The notes: generated by a model from the sequence alone, not told the origin. A stretch of 61,090 nt of DNA from DASZMX01 sp035551475 (GCA_035551475.1 DASZMX010000066.1:1-61090), one strand, 5' to 3'; shown: positions 25,783 to 35,015, counted from the first letter of the stretch. Program-made: numbers and translations.

Positions 25783-28734
25783 TTAGTTGGCAGGAACCAC
25801 GTAAATCGTGTCGATTTCGTCGAAGGTGCAGTCTCTAATCGTGCTGCGCACCGCGACGGTGAAGGTGTAGGTCCCGAGCTTGGTCGGGGTTCCGGTGAGG
25901 ACAAAGCCGCTGGCTTCCGGCTCAAACGACAGGCCGGGTGGAAGCTCGGACGGTTTGGGAAGAACATACGCATTTCCGAAGTGAATGGTTGAAGGCCTGC
26001 CGATCGTAACATTAAGGCCGCCGCTGATCGCTTTGTCCGGACAGGGTGTCAGCGCCGCTGCCATCATGTTGAATTCCCCCGCCGTGAAGCCGCCGGTGTC
26101 GGGGCTGTCGATGGCCGGATCAGATGGATCCTCCAGGCGCTGGGGCGTGCCGGATTCCGCTTTTTGCGTCGGGAAGTCGGGCGATAGTGTGGAGCCGGTG
26201 ACAAATACATTCAATCCATCGGTGGCCACGCCGTATCCATAATCCACCGCGCTGCCGCCGAGGAAAGTGGACGCGTAAAGCTGGCCGCCCGTCGTGAAGG
26301 TCGCCACGAACGCATCATAACTGACGCTCAAACCGGCATAAACGATGTTCGGATTGATCGGATTGACCGCCAGCGCCACAACCGTGTCCCCGATCAAGCC
26401 GGCGGAATGCCACGTGGCGCCGCCATCGACGCTTTGGATGACGCCGCGCAAGCTGGCTTGATCGCAACCGACGTAAATAACCGGCTGCGGAGGCGCCGCG
26501 TTGGTGGAGGCAAGGCGATAGAAGCCTTCCGCGGCGCCGATGGGCAGGGTGACCGAATAGTTGGCGCCCGCCAGGGTGGGCGTTGGGGAGGCGTTTTGCC
26601 AAAGCGGGGCGGAAAGAGTGGACGCCGTCTGTAAAACATAATTCGTAAAGCTCGCCGGCCACGTCACGATCGCATTCGCGTTTCCTTGCCGAATGGTCAA
26701 CTGCGGCCGCAAGGGCGGCGCGAGCGCAAACGAGTTCATCTCACCGTTTAGCATTTGCAGAACCTGCGTCCAGGATGCGCCGCCGTTGGTGCTCAGGCAA
26801 AGCGTCGCGTTCTCCAGGAAATCACCCACCAAAACATAGAGAGCCGCGGGATTGACCGGGCTGACGGCCATGGCGATCACCGGATCTTCAAAGTGCGGCA
26901 GCGCGTTGACCCCGCTCCAACTGGCGCCGGCGTTCGTGCTTTTGAACAAACAAACGCCGGAGAAATTGTCCACCGCCGCATACACGTTGGAGGAGTTCAA
27001 CGGATCGACCAGCACAGCCGTGATTTCCAGGCTGCTTAAGCCGTTATTCACAGGCGTCCAATTCGTGCCGCCATCGCTGCTTTTGAAAACTCCGCTCGGG
27101 TACGTTCCGGCATAGACGTTCGCCGGGTTGGACGGGTCCACCGCCAGCGCCTCGATTTCAATCCCCGAGGGCAACCCGTTTGTCAGCAGGACCCAGGAAA
27201 CGCCGCCGTTCACCGTTTTGCTGACCCCGCCGTAAGCTCCGAAATAAACGACGCCGCGCCGCGACGGGTCGAACGCTATCATTTCTTGCGAGGAATAAAG
27301 AGCAAAGCTCGAGGACGCCGCATTGACAGATGCCCAATGCGCTCCGCCGTCCGTGCTTTGGCAAAGCGTCCCCGCCAGCGCGTAGAGGGTGAGGGGATCA
27401 AATGGATCCACGGCGATGGCATCGACCCGCGGATGCGTCAGCCCGGTGCTCGCCAAAGACCAGGGATCGTTGCCGGTGGCGGAAGTCATCAAGCCCATGT
27501 GCCCGGCCGGCTGAATCGCGTTGGCGACCGGGAAATTCGGCGAATCGGTGAATCCCGTCACCGCCACCACACCCCCTTCTGCCACGGCGAGGCCGGTGAC
27601 CTCCTCGTCCCCTGAGCCGCCCAAATAAGTGCAATACACCACGTTGGTTCCGGTGGAATCAAAGGCGGCCACGAATGCGTCGCCCAACAAACCGCCGCCG
27701 CTAAAAAACGGCTGCCACGCGTTGGTGATGGGCAAATCGTCCGTGTCGGCGTTGCCGGCGACGTAAACGTAGCCCCGCAAATCCGCGGCAATGGCGCGTC
27801 CCGCATCGGCGATTTCCCCGCCGAGGTAGGTCGAATAAACGAAATTGCCGTCGGGATCGAGCTTCGTGACGAAAGCGGCGTGGGCGGAGGAAAAGAGCGC
27901 CTTGGATTTCGGCTGAAACGCATTCGTCACCGGGAAATTTGTGGAATAGGTCCAGCCTGTGACATAAGCGTTGCCGTCCAGGTCGGTCCCCACCGCGCCG
28001 CCGGTTTCCGGAACGAGGCCGGTCTGCGAAGTGATGGTAAAGCTCGGGCCGTTGTCGTTATTGCTTCCGCCCAGGTACGTGGAGTAAAGCAAGCCGCTGT
28101 CATATGCCTGCAATTTCGCCACAAACGCGTCGCCATTTCCCCCGTAATTTGGCTGGGCGGCGTTCATGGCCGGGAAATTCGAGGACTGGGTGTAGCCGGT
28201 GATGATGGGATTGTCATTGGTGTCAATCACAATGCCATTGGCGGTGTCGATGTTTTTGCCGCCCAGATATGTCGAGAAAACCAGGTTGGAGCCGCCCGGG
28301 CTGAATTTGGCCACAAACGCGTCGTAGCTTCCGGCGTTGGTGGTTTGGAGCGCGTTCTTGATGGGGAAATTGGTCGAGGTGGTGAAACCCGTGACGAAGA
28401 TGTTGCCCGCCGTGTCCAAAGCGATTCCCTGCCCGGATTGCAGGCCGCTGCCACCCAGATAGGTGAAAAACACCAAGACGCCCGTGGCATTGAATTCCGC
28501 CACATACGCGTCCTGGGAGCCGGTGAAGGTTTTTTGGAACGCTCCCGTCGTGGCGAGATTGGTGGCCTTGGTGTAGCCTGTGATAAAGCTATTTTGGTTG
28601 GTGTCCGCGGCGATCGCCACGCCCTGCGTCTCCCCATTGGCGCCGAGGACTGAGGAATAAATCAAACTGGAGGTTTGCGCGGCGGCGCCCCAAGGCAACA
28701 GCGCGGCCAGCAGTATGGACGATTTGGTTTTCAT
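25783..28734 (-). CDS. Secreted SBBP-repeat propeller protein with inserted BNR/Vps10-like domain
   Basis: A 983-residue exported protein with a signal peptide ending near GAAAQ. Seven SBBP units (STYLGGS, DxxGNxYVTG, NFPxxNAxQ) form one propeller, but only six are contiguous (about residues 20-415). Residues about 415-800 hold an inserted BNR/sialidase-like region (DGGAHWASVN, SSDGGTNWTPVN, STNGGASWTQV), which itself contains a W/FYRL module near 679-743. The SBBP pattern resumes at YDAFVAT (residue 806) with the seventh unit. A C-terminal putative Ig domain follows (ELPPGLSFEPE and VLTGTPTKLGTYTFTV). The product is probably cell-surface or extracellular. It is cotranscribed with the next giant gene. 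Confidence 0.87.
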   Translation of the reverse strand: MKTKSSILLAALLPWGAAAQTSSLIYSSVLGANGETQGVAIAADTNQNSFITGYTKATNLATTGAFQKTFTGSQDAYVAEFNATGVLVFFTYLGGSGLQSGQGIALDTAGNIFVTGFTTSTNFPIKNALQTTNAGSYDAFVAKFSPGGSNLVFSTYLGGKNIDTANGIVIDTNDNPIITGYTQSSNFPAMNAAQPNYGGNGDAFVAKLQAYDSGLLYSTYLGGSNNDNGPSFTITSQTGLVPETGGAVGTDLDGNAYVTGWTYSTNFPVTNAFQPKSKALFSSAHAAFVTKLDPDGNFVYSTYLGGEIADAGRAIAADLRGYVYVAGNADTDDLPITNAWQPFFSGGGLLGDAFVAAFDSTGTNVVYCTYLGGSGDEEVTGLAVAEGGVVAVTGFTDSPNFPVANAIQPAGHMGLMTSATGNDPWSLASTGLTHPRVDAIAVDPFDPLTLYALAGTLCQSTDGGAHWASVNAASSSFALYSSQEMIAFDPSRRGVVYFGAYGGVSKTVNGGVSWVLLTNGLPSGIEIEALAVDPSNPANVYAGTYPSGVFKSSDGGTNWTPVNNGLSSLEITAVLVDPLNSSNVYAAVDNFSGVCLFKSTNAGASWSGVNALPHFEDPVIAMAVSPVNPAALYVLVGDFLENATLCLSTNGGASWTQVLQMLNGEMNSFALAPPLRPQLTIRQGNANAIVTWPASFTNYVLQTASTLSAPLWQNASPTPTLAGANYSVTLPIGAAEGFYRLASTNAAPPQPVIYVGCDQASLRGVIQSVDGGATWHSAGLIGDTVVALAVNPINPNIVYAGLSVSYDAFVATFTTGGQLYASTFLGGSAVDYGYGVATDGLNVFVTGSTLSPDFPTQKAESGTPQRLEDPSDPAIDSPDTGGFTAGEFNMMAAALTPCPDKAISGGLNVTIGRPSTIHFGNAYVLPKPSELPPGLSFEPEASGFVLTGTPTKLGTYTFTVAVRSTIRDCTFDEIDTIYVVPAN

Positions 28735-28850
28735 GCAGGCCGGGATAATGATCCATTATGCAATGCTTTTCAATTCCTTTTAGCCGCGCCGCCCGGCAAA
28801 GCGCGCCGCGAAAGTTTTGACTTTTGGCGGTCTGCGGCCACAATGCGGCC

Positions 28851-29402
28851 ATGAAAACAATCCTGTTGATTCTGGCGGTCGCGGCGTTGGCGCAAATCGC
28901 GCTGGCGGATGGTTCCAGTTCGATTCAATCCATTCCGATGAAGGACATTCACGGCAAGGACACTTCGTTGAAGGATTATTCGGGCAAGGTCGTCTTGCTG
29001 GTGAACGTGGCGTCCAAATGCGGCAACACCCCGCAATACGCGGCTCTGGAAGCGGCGTATGAAAAATACAAGGACAAGGGCCTCGTCATCATTGGCGTGC
29101 CGTCCAACGATTTTGCCGGGCAGGAGCCGGGCACCGCGGAGGAAATCCAGGCGTTCTGCAAACAGAATTACGGCGTGACCTTCCCGCTCATGGAAAAAGT
29201 CCACGTTAAAGGCGCCCAGAAATGCCCGTTGTATGCGGCGTTGACCGGCAAGGATTCGAAGTTTCCCGGCGAAGTGAAATGGAATTTTGGCAAGTTCCTG
29301 ATTGACCGCAACGGCCAATTGGTTCAACGCTTTGAGCCGTCGGTCAAACCCGATGCGCCGGAAGTGGTGGGCGCGATTGAAGCCGCCCTCGGCAAAAGTT
29401 AA
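28851..29402 (+). CDS. Exported glutathione peroxidase family protein
   Basis: A 183-residue thiol peroxidase with a signal peptide (ending near QIALAD), which places it in the periplasm. The catalytic Cys57 is in NVASKCGNTPQY, where the usual F after CG is N. The second motif reads PSNDFAGQEPG, and the Trp/Asn motif is WNFGKFLIDRNG. A further Cys in QAFCKQNYG is in the position used as resolving Cys by thioredoxin-dependent members. It is divergent from the SBBP gene, with a 116-base shared upstream region. It should detoxify peroxides in the envelope. Confidence 0.9.
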   Translation: MKTILLILAVAALAQIALADGSSSIQSIPMKDIHGKDTSLKDYSGKVVLLVNVASKCGNTPQYAALEAAYEKYKDKGLVIIGVPSNDFAGQEPGTAEEIQAFCKQNYGVTFPLMEKVHVKGAQKCPLYAALTGKDSKFPGEVKWNFGKFLIDRNGQLVQRFEPSVKPDAPEVVGAIEAALGKS

Positions 29403-29452
29403 GCAGCCGAAAAGGCTTGAGACCAACAACCGACCAACTCTAATGTTATCGC

Positions 29453-29755
29453 ATGGCTAAGGTTAAACACATAGTGCTGTTGAAGTTTAAGGACGGAACG
29501 AACGAAGAACAAACAACCAAGTTCTTCGACGATTTGCTCGACCTTTCGGAAAGCATTTCGGGGATTGACGATTATGTCTCGGGCACCAACAACAGCACCG
29601 AAGCGCGCTCCCAGGGCCTGACGCACGGGTTTATCATGACCTTCTCGGATGTCGCTGCGCGCGATGCCTATGTCGTTCATCCCGACCACGAAAAGTTCAA
29701 AGCCGCCGCGCTGGAACTGGTTGATAACGTCGTCATCTTCGATTTCGAAGTTTAA
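29453..29755 (+). CDS. Stress-responsive alpha/beta-barrel (Dabb) domain protein
   Basis: A 100-residue protein of the Dabb ferredoxin-like family. It begins VKHIVLLKFKDGT and contains GIDDYVSGTN, LTHGFIMTFSDVAARDAYVVHPDHEKF and a terminal VVIFDFEV, all typical of the fold. These proteins are dimeric, and many have no assigned activity. The gene lies 50 bases after the peroxidase and 68 before aspS. A role in stress response is suggested only by family and by the neighbouring peroxidase. Confidence 0.88.
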   Translation: MAKVKHIVLLKFKDGTNEEQTTKFFDDLLDLSESISGIDDYVSGTNNSTEARSQGLTHGFIMTFSDVAARDAYVVHPDHEKFKAAALELVDNVVIFDFEV

Positions 29756-29823
29756 GCCCAAACCGCTCCGACGCCTGCGATTCTGATGCAACCGCGCCGT
29801 CGCGGCGCCAACATCTTTCTTTC

Positions 29824-31680
29824 ATGAAGCGCACCCAGCATTGCAACGAACTGCGGCCCGCCCACATCGGGCAGGTTGTGACGCTTTCCGGTTGGGTGCA
29901 TTCACGCCGCGACCTGGGCGGCCTCATCTTTATTGACATCCGGGACCGCGAAGGCCGCACGCAAACAGTCTTCGATCCGTCCGAGTTGTCGCGGGAATTG
30001 TTCGAGCAGGCCGCCGCGCTCCGCAGCGAGTGCGTGATTCATGTCACGGGCAAGGTGCGCGCCCGTCCCGCCGGCACGCAGAACGCGAAAATTCCCACGG
30101 GTGAAATCGAAATTGGCGTCACCGCCCTGGAAGTGCTGAACATGGCGGAAGTCCTGCCGTTCCCGGTGGACGATCCCGAAGTGGCCCGCACCGTGAATGA
30201 GGAGTTGCGCCTGCAATATCGCTACCTCGATTTGCGCCGGCCGGAAATGACCCGCAACCTCCGCCTCCGCAGCAAAGTCGCCACCGCGGCCCGCGTGTTT
30301 TTTGATGAGCAAGGTTTTCTGGAAGTCGAGACGCCGACGCTGTTCAAATCCACGCCCGAAGGCGCGCGCGAATTCATCGTTCCCAGCCGTGTGAATCCCG
30401 GCAAGTTCTACGCCCTCCCGCAATCGCCGCAGCAGTTTAAGCAAATCCTGATGGTGGCCGGCATCGAGAAATATTTTCAATTAGCCCGCTGCTACCGCGA
30501 TGAAGACCAGCGCGCCGACCGTCAACTCGAATTTACGCAGATCGATTTGGAAATGTCCTTCATCGAGCGCGAGGACATTTACGCCTTGATCGAGGGCCTG
30601 CTCAAGCGCGTGTGGAAAACCGCTCTGAACATGGACATTCCCACGCCTTTCCCGCGCCTGTCTTTCCAGGAAGCTCTCGACCGTTTCGGCATCGACAAGC
30701 CGGACACACGTTTTGGCTTGGAGCTGTGCGATTTGACCGACGCTTTCCGCGCCAGCACGTTCAAGGTTTTTAGCGGCGCGATCGCTGCCGGCGGCGTGAT
30801 CAAGGCGATGAACGCCAAGGGCCTCGCCGGCGCCACGCAGGGCCAGATCGAGACGATGACCGAGTACGCCAAGAGTTTTGGCGCCAAAGGGCTGGCCTAT
30901 ATCAAGGTCGAAAACGGCGAATGGAAATCGCCCATCGTCAAATTCTTCAGCGAGGCCGAGAAAACTGCGCTGCGCGACACCCTGAAAATCGAGGAAGGCG
31001 ATCTGATTCTTTTCGCCGCCGACCAATGGCTCAACGCCTGCGAGATTCTCGGCAAGATTCGCCTTTATTGCGCCGATGTTTTGAAGGGGCAGGGGAAGCT
31101 TTCCATTCCGCCTCAGACTTTCAATTTCCTTTGGGTGATCGATTTTCCGTTGCTGGCTTTCGACAAGGAGCAGAACCGCTGGTACTCCAGCCATCACCCT
31201 TTCACCGCGCCCGTCGCCGCCGACATTCCGCACTTGAAAGCCGATCCCAAAAAAGTGCGGGGCCAGCATTACGACATCGTGGTCAACGGCGTCGAGTTGG
31301 GCGGCGGTTCCATCCGGATTCATCAACCGGACGTGCAGAAGGTCATTTTTGAGGAAGTCTTGCAGATTCCGCCGGACTTGGTGCAAGCCCGGTTCGGTTA
31401 CATGCTGGAAGCTTTCAAATACGGCGCGCCGCCGCACGGGGGCATCGCCCTGGGGTTCGACCGCTTGTGCGCGATTCTTTGCGGCACGCCGAGCATCCGC
31501 GATGTCATTGCGTTCCCCAAGACCGCCAAAGGCGTCGATCTCATGACGGATTCACCGGGCAGCGTGGAGCCCAAGCAATTGCGCGAACTCCACATCGAAT
31601 TGAAAGTCGCCCGGAAAGACGGCCCGGCTCCTACCGCTGGACAAAGTAGCTCAGGTTCTCCAGCTCAATCGCCAGGTTGA
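29824..31680 (+). CDS. aspS: Aspartyl-tRNA synthetase
   Basis: A 618-residue class IIb synthetase of bacterial type. An N-terminal OB anticodon-binding domain (VTLSGWVHSRRDLGG, IDIRDREG) precedes the catalytic core with motif 2 (RCYRDEDQRADRQLEFTQIDLEMS), an inserted GAD domain (about residues 290-420) and motif 3 (GGIALGFDRL). FKSTPEGAREFIVPSR is also diagnostic. The last about 25 residues (Lys, Ser, Gly, Pro and Gln rich) extend past the usual end. They are encoded on the strand opposite the 3' end of rex, giving a 50-base convergent overlap. Confidence 0.96.
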   Translation: MKRTQHCNELRPAHIGQVVTLSGWVHSRRDLGGLIFIDIRDREGRTQTVFDPSELSRELFEQAAALRSECVIHVTGKVRARPAGTQNAKIPTGEIEIGVTALEVLNMAEVLPFPVDDPEVARTVNEELRLQYRYLDLRRPEMTRNLRLRSKVATAARVFFDEQGFLEVETPTLFKSTPEGAREFIVPSRVNPGKFYALPQSPQQFKQILMVAGIEKYFQLARCYRDEDQRADRQLEFTQIDLEMSFIEREDIYALIEGLLKRVWKTALNMDIPTPFPRLSFQEALDRFGIDKPDTRFGLELCDLTDAFRASTFKVFSGAIAAGGVIKAMNAKGLAGATQGQIETMTEYAKSFGAKGLAYIKVENGEWKSPIVKFFSEAEKTALRDTLKIEEGDLILFAADQWLNACEILGKIRLYCADVLKGQGKLSIPPQTFNFLWVIDFPLLAFDKEQNRWYSSHHPFTAPVAADIPHLKADPKKVRGQHYDIVVNGVELGGGSIRIHQPDVQKVIFEEVLQIPPDLVQARFGYMLEAFKYGAPPHGGIALGFDRLCAILCGTPSIRDVIAFPKTAKGVDLMTDSPGSVEPKQLRELHIELKVARKDGPAPTAGQSSSGSPAQSPG

Positions 31681-32263
31681 CATTATTGACAGTGACGTGC
31701 TCCGGCGCGTCCACGGTCACAGGCGCAAAATTCAAAATCCCGCTGATGCCGGCGGCCACCACCGTATTGGTCGCTTCCTGCGCCGCCTGCGCCGGCACGG
31801 TGAGGATCGCCATTTTAATGTTTTTTTCCTTCACCAGGTCCACCAATGATTCCAGGCCGAGGATGGGAATGGCATTGTCGCGCTCCCGCTTTCTTTCCGG
31901 GTCAAGGTCGAAAGCCGCCACGATTTCAAACCCTTCCTTTTCAAAGCCGCGGTAAGACAGCAGCGCCAATCCGAGGTTGCCCACGCCCACCAGGATGACC
32001 GGCTGCAAGCTCGTGGTCCCGAGCAAATCGGAGATCATCTGCGCCAGTTCATTGACGTCGTAGCCCAGCCCGCGCGTGCCAAACTGGCCGAAATAGGTGA
32101 GGTCCTTCCGCAATTGCGTGGGTTTGACGCCCGCCGCCTTGGCCAGCGCTTCGCTTGACACCGTCTGGATGCCGTTCGCCTTGAGCCGTTGCAATCCGCG
32201 AAAATACACGGACAGCCGGTAAATGGCTTTCCGCGGAATTTCAGGGCGCACGTTCTTTTTCAA
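31631..32263 (-). CDS. rex: Redox-sensing transcriptional repressor Rex
   Basis: A repressor of about 210 residues that reads the NADH/NAD+ ratio. The winged-helix domain contains PRKAIYRLSVYFRGLQRL and LRKDLTYFGQFGTRGLGYDV. The Rossmann domain has ILVGVGNLGLALLSYRGF followed by an acidic strand end (VAAFDLDPE). The C-terminal swapped helix is the NLAIELENLSYFV segment. No ATG is available: a TTG at 32263 fits best, with a GTG at 32251 as alternative. The open frame runs further upstream into lpxB, but that part is not coding-like. Expected targets are fermentation and respiration genes. No clear Rex operator was found in the window. Confidence 0.92.
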   Translation of the reverse strand: MKKNVRPEIPRKAIYRLSVYFRGLQRLKANGIQTVSSEALAKAAGVKPTQLRKDLTYFGQFGTRGLGYDVNELAQMISDLLGTTSLQPVILVGVGNLGLALLSYRGFEKEGFEIVAAFDLDPERKRERDNAIPILGLESLVDLVKEKNIKMAILTVPAQAAQEATNTVVAAGISGILNFAPVTVDAPEHVTVNNVNLAIELENLSYFVQR

Positions 32264-32306
32264 GACGCGCGAAAGTAGTTTAAAGCCGCCCGCGAGGCAA
32301 GGACGC

Positions 32307-33443
32307 TTATCCGTCCAACAAGGCCGCCAGCGCCTGGGCGGCGCGTTCGCTGGCGCCGGGGCCGCCGAGGGTCGCCACGATCTCGCCCAATTGTGCCTGC
32401 ATCTGGCGCCGCCGTTCGGGATGCTCCAGCAAGGCCAGCGTCGCCCGCGCAATTTTCTCGCCGGTGGCGTCGCCTTGGATCAGCTCGGGAAACACCGCGC
32501 GGTTGGCCAGCAAATTCGGCATGGCCAGGAATTTGACCTTCACAATCTGGCGTCCAATCCAATACGTGCTCCACGACGTTTTGTAGAGCGCCACCGTGGG
32601 CACGCCGAAATACGCGCACTCGAGCGTCACGGTGCCGGTTGAGGCAATCGCGACCGAGGCGGCGCGCAAGACCTGCTCCAATTGCCCAATGACGATTTCT
32701 ATTTCGGGCGCGTCCGGCGGCAGCAGTGTTCGCGCCAGCGCGGCCATTTCCTCGTTGGGCAGCGCCATCTTGAATTGCGCCGGATGCCGCTTCTGGATGA
32801 GGCGCGCGGCCGCGCCGATGACAGGCAAGTGCCGCGTTAATTCCGCCCGCCGGCTGCCCGGCAGCAGCGCGACAACGGAGGACCCGCCGACCGGCTTGGG
32901 GATGACCGGCCCATGCCTGTCAAACATCGGATGCCCCACCCATTCCACGCGGAACTGCGGGGTGCGCTGCGCATACCAGGCTTGCTCGAAGGGAAAAAGG
33001 CAGAGCAGAAGATCAAAATCCCGCGCCATCGCGTCCGCGCGTCCCGGCCGCGACGCCCAGACTTGCGGCGAGACATATTGCGCGATTTTCGGGCGCCACC
33101 CCGGCGCGGCCCGCTCGCGAATGGCCCGCGCCAATCGCCGATTGAACCCGCTGAAATCCACGAGGATGACCAACTCCGGTTTTTCCGCGGCCGCCAGCTG
33201 GGCCAACTGTTGCAATCGCCGTCGAAAACGCGGCAGCTTTTGGAGCACGTCGCTCAGGCCGATCACGGCGTCTTGCGTCAAGTCAAATTCCAACGCCACG
33301 CCCGCCGCCGCCAGCCTTGGGCCGCCCGCTCCGATAAACCGCGCCGGCTCCCGCAGTGTCGTTTGCAGCGCCCGGATCAAATCCGCCGCGAGCGCGTCCC
33401 CGCTCGGATCGCCCGCCACGATCATGATCGTGCGCGGCGTCAT
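32307..33443 (-). CDS. lpxB: Lipid-A-disaccharide synthase
   Basis: A 378-residue GT19 glycosyltransferase that condenses UDP-diacylglucosamine with lipid X in lipid A synthesis. Key segments are VAGDPSGDALAADLIRAL (normally AGEASGD), LVDFSGFNRRLA, YVSPQVWASRPGR, ALLPGSRRAEL, ASTGTVTLECAYFGVP and TYWIGRQIVKVKFLAMPNLL. The ATG at 33443 overlaps the upstream membrane protein gene by four bases. The longer frame up to 33776 is rejected. It confirms that the host has an LPS outer membrane. It is followed by rex in the same operon. Confidence 0.95.
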   Translation of the reverse strand: MTPRTIMIVAGDPSGDALAADLIRALQTTLREPARFIGAGGPRLAAAGVALEFDLTQDAVIGLSDVLQKLPRFRRRLQQLAQLAAAEKPELVILVDFSGFNRRLARAIRERAAPGWRPKIAQYVSPQVWASRPGRADAMARDFDLLLCLFPFEQAWYAQRTPQFRVEWVGHPMFDRHGPVIPKPVGGSSVVALLPGSRRAELTRHLPVIGAAARLIQKRHPAQFKMALPNEEMAALARTLLPPDAPEIEIVIGQLEQVLRAASVAIASTGTVTLECAYFGVPTVALYKTSWSTYWIGRQIVKVKFLAMPNLLANRAVFPELIQGDATGEKIARATLALLEHPERRRQMQAQLGEIVATLGGPGASERAAQALAALLDG

Positions 33444-33820
33444 TTGATCTCCTCTTTCACCGTCCGCAAAAACTCCGCCACCTTGAAGGGCACCACCGGC
33501 GCCACGAGCCCGGTGACGATGTCGGTCACGCGCTCCAGCCACGCGAGGCCGGGGGTGGAAGTCGTCACCACCCAGTGCCCGTCCTGCAATTGGGAGAATT
33601 CGAACGGCACCGGAAAGCCTTTCAAGCGCAAGGTTGTGCCGTTTTTGAATTCGATAAAAAACGCGAAGAGCGCCGCGAGCAAAATTCCCGCCCCCACCAT
33701 CGCCGCCGCCTTGCGCCAGTTCCGCTGGGCGCGAATCTCCTGCCATTGGCGCCGCCCGGTCGTCAGGGACACCCACACGTCGAAGGCCAGGATGGGCAGG
33801 ATAAAAATCAAACCGCCCAT
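33440..33820 (-). CDS. Small membrane protein of unknown function in lpxB operon
   Basis: A 126-residue protein with a hydrophobic N-terminus (GGLIFILPILAFDVWVSL) and a second span near residues 35-55 (AAMVGAGILLAALFAFF). A short beta-rich segment and a mildly hydrophobic C-terminus ending in VKEEIK follow. The ATG at 33820 begins directly at the first span. It lies between a Gfo/Idh oxidoreductase (2-base gap) and lpxB (4-base overlap). An envelope role is inferred from position only. I do not recognise the family. Confidence 0.72.
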   Translation of the reverse strand: MGGLIFILPILAFDVWVSLTTGRRQWQEIRAQRNWRKAAAMVGAGILLAALFAFFIEFKNGTTLRLKGFPVPFEFSQLQDGHWVVTTSTPGLAWLERVTDIVTGLVAPVVPFKVAEFLRTVKEEIK

Positions 33821-33822
33821 AC

Positions 33823-34860
33823 CTACGTCTTGATCGAGAGATCGGCCTCCTGGATCAAGCGCGTGATTTCGAACGCGACATCCAACGCTTGCTTGGCTTC
33901 CGCTCCGCTGACCCGCGGGGTTTTGCGGGCCGCGACGCACTTGATGAAATCCTTCAACTCCAATTTGAGCGGCTCATCCTTTTCGATGGGCACCGGTTCG
34001 CGCACAATCCGCTTGCCGCCAAAAGCGCTGACAATTGTCGAATCCTTGGCATGCAAAAGTTTTTTGAGGAGCGAGGATTCCTCCTCGCCATCGCGGGCCA
34101 CGCGATGAATGAATCCTTCCTGCGCCCGGTAATCCAGCGAGATGTAACTGGTCGTCGGCCCGCCGCTGAACACGCGAATTTTCCGCATGCGTTCGGCGCT
34201 GACGCGGCTGGCCGTCAGATTGGCCACGCACCCGTTGGCAAAACGCAGGCGGGCGTTGGCAATGTCTTCCGATTTGCTCAAAACGGGAATGCCCACCGCA
34301 TCCACGCTGGTGAGCGGAGACCGCACAAACGACAGCACGACATCCAAATCGTGAATCATTAAATCCAGCACGACGCCAATATCGATGCTGCGCGCCGGGT
34401 ACGGCGACAGACGTAGGGTCTCAATAAACCGCGGATCGGTGGCCGTTTGCTCCAAATACTTGAGAATGGGATTGAACCTCTCAACATGCCCCACCTGCAG
34501 GATGAGGTTCCTTTGTTGCGCCAGCTGCACCAACTGCGCCGCCTCCGCGGCATTGTCAGTCATCGGCTTCTCCAGCAGAACATGCTTGCCCGCTTCCAAC
34601 GCCATTTTCGCCACTTGGAAATGGGTGTTGGTCGGCGTCACAATGCTCACCGCATCGCTCTTCTGCAAGGCTTCCGCCAGGGTGGCGAAGACCGGCGCGC
34701 GGCATTTTTCGGCGACCTTTTGGGCCTGGCTTTCCGATTTGTCGAAGATTCCAGCGAAGGCAATTTCGCCTTGGGCCGCCAATTCGGCGTAAATCCGCGC
34801 GTGTTCCTTGCCGAGAGAGCCGACCCCGAGGACGGCGATGTTGAGCTTTGGTGAGATCAT
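33823..34860 (-). CDS. Gfo/Idh/MocA family NAD(P)-dependent oxidoreductase
   Basis: A 345-residue dehydrogenase. The Rossmann fold starts NIAVLGVGSLGKEHARIY. The family motif HVLLEKPMTDNAAEA contains the E-K-P signature. GHVERFNPIL and DLMIHDLDVVLSF carry the residues usually near the substrate, including His in MIHDLD. The C-terminal alpha/beta domain includes EGFIHRVARDG. It is the first gene of the operon with the small membrane protein, lpxB and rex. That position suggests a sugar-nucleotide step in LPS assembly, though the family spans many substrates. The ATG at 34860 gives the standard N-terminus. Confidence 0.9.
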   Translation of the reverse strand: MISPKLNIAVLGVGSLGKEHARIYAELAAQGEIAFAGIFDKSESQAQKVAEKCRAPVFATLAEALQKSDAVSIVTPTNTHFQVAKMALEAGKHVLLEKPMTDNAAEAAQLVQLAQQRNLILQVGHVERFNPILKYLEQTATDPRFIETLRLSPYPARSIDIGVVLDLMIHDLDVVLSFVRSPLTSVDAVGIPVLSKSEDIANARLRFANGCVANLTASRVSAERMRKIRVFSGGPTTSYISLDYRAQEGFIHRVARDGEEESSLLKKLLHAKDSTIVSAFGGKRIVREPVPIEKDEPLKLELKDFIKCVAARKTPRVSGAEAKQALDVAFEITRLIQEADLSIKT

Positions 34861-35015
34861 CAATTGCGAGTTTGTGTTACTGGCAAGCCATCGCCAAGTC
34901 AAACGGGAAGCGCGTTAATCGGCCTTGGCGTTATCGTTAAAGATGATTTCCGTCAATGGAGGTGTGAATACTTTGCCTTCCATTTGTAACCTCCGCTGCC
35001 GATATTCAAATATAC

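Noticed and set aside
32264..32452. Upstream extension of rex into lpxB
   Set aside because: The added residues are Trp, Arg, Pro and Cys rich, out of frame with lpxB and unlike any Rex N-terminus.
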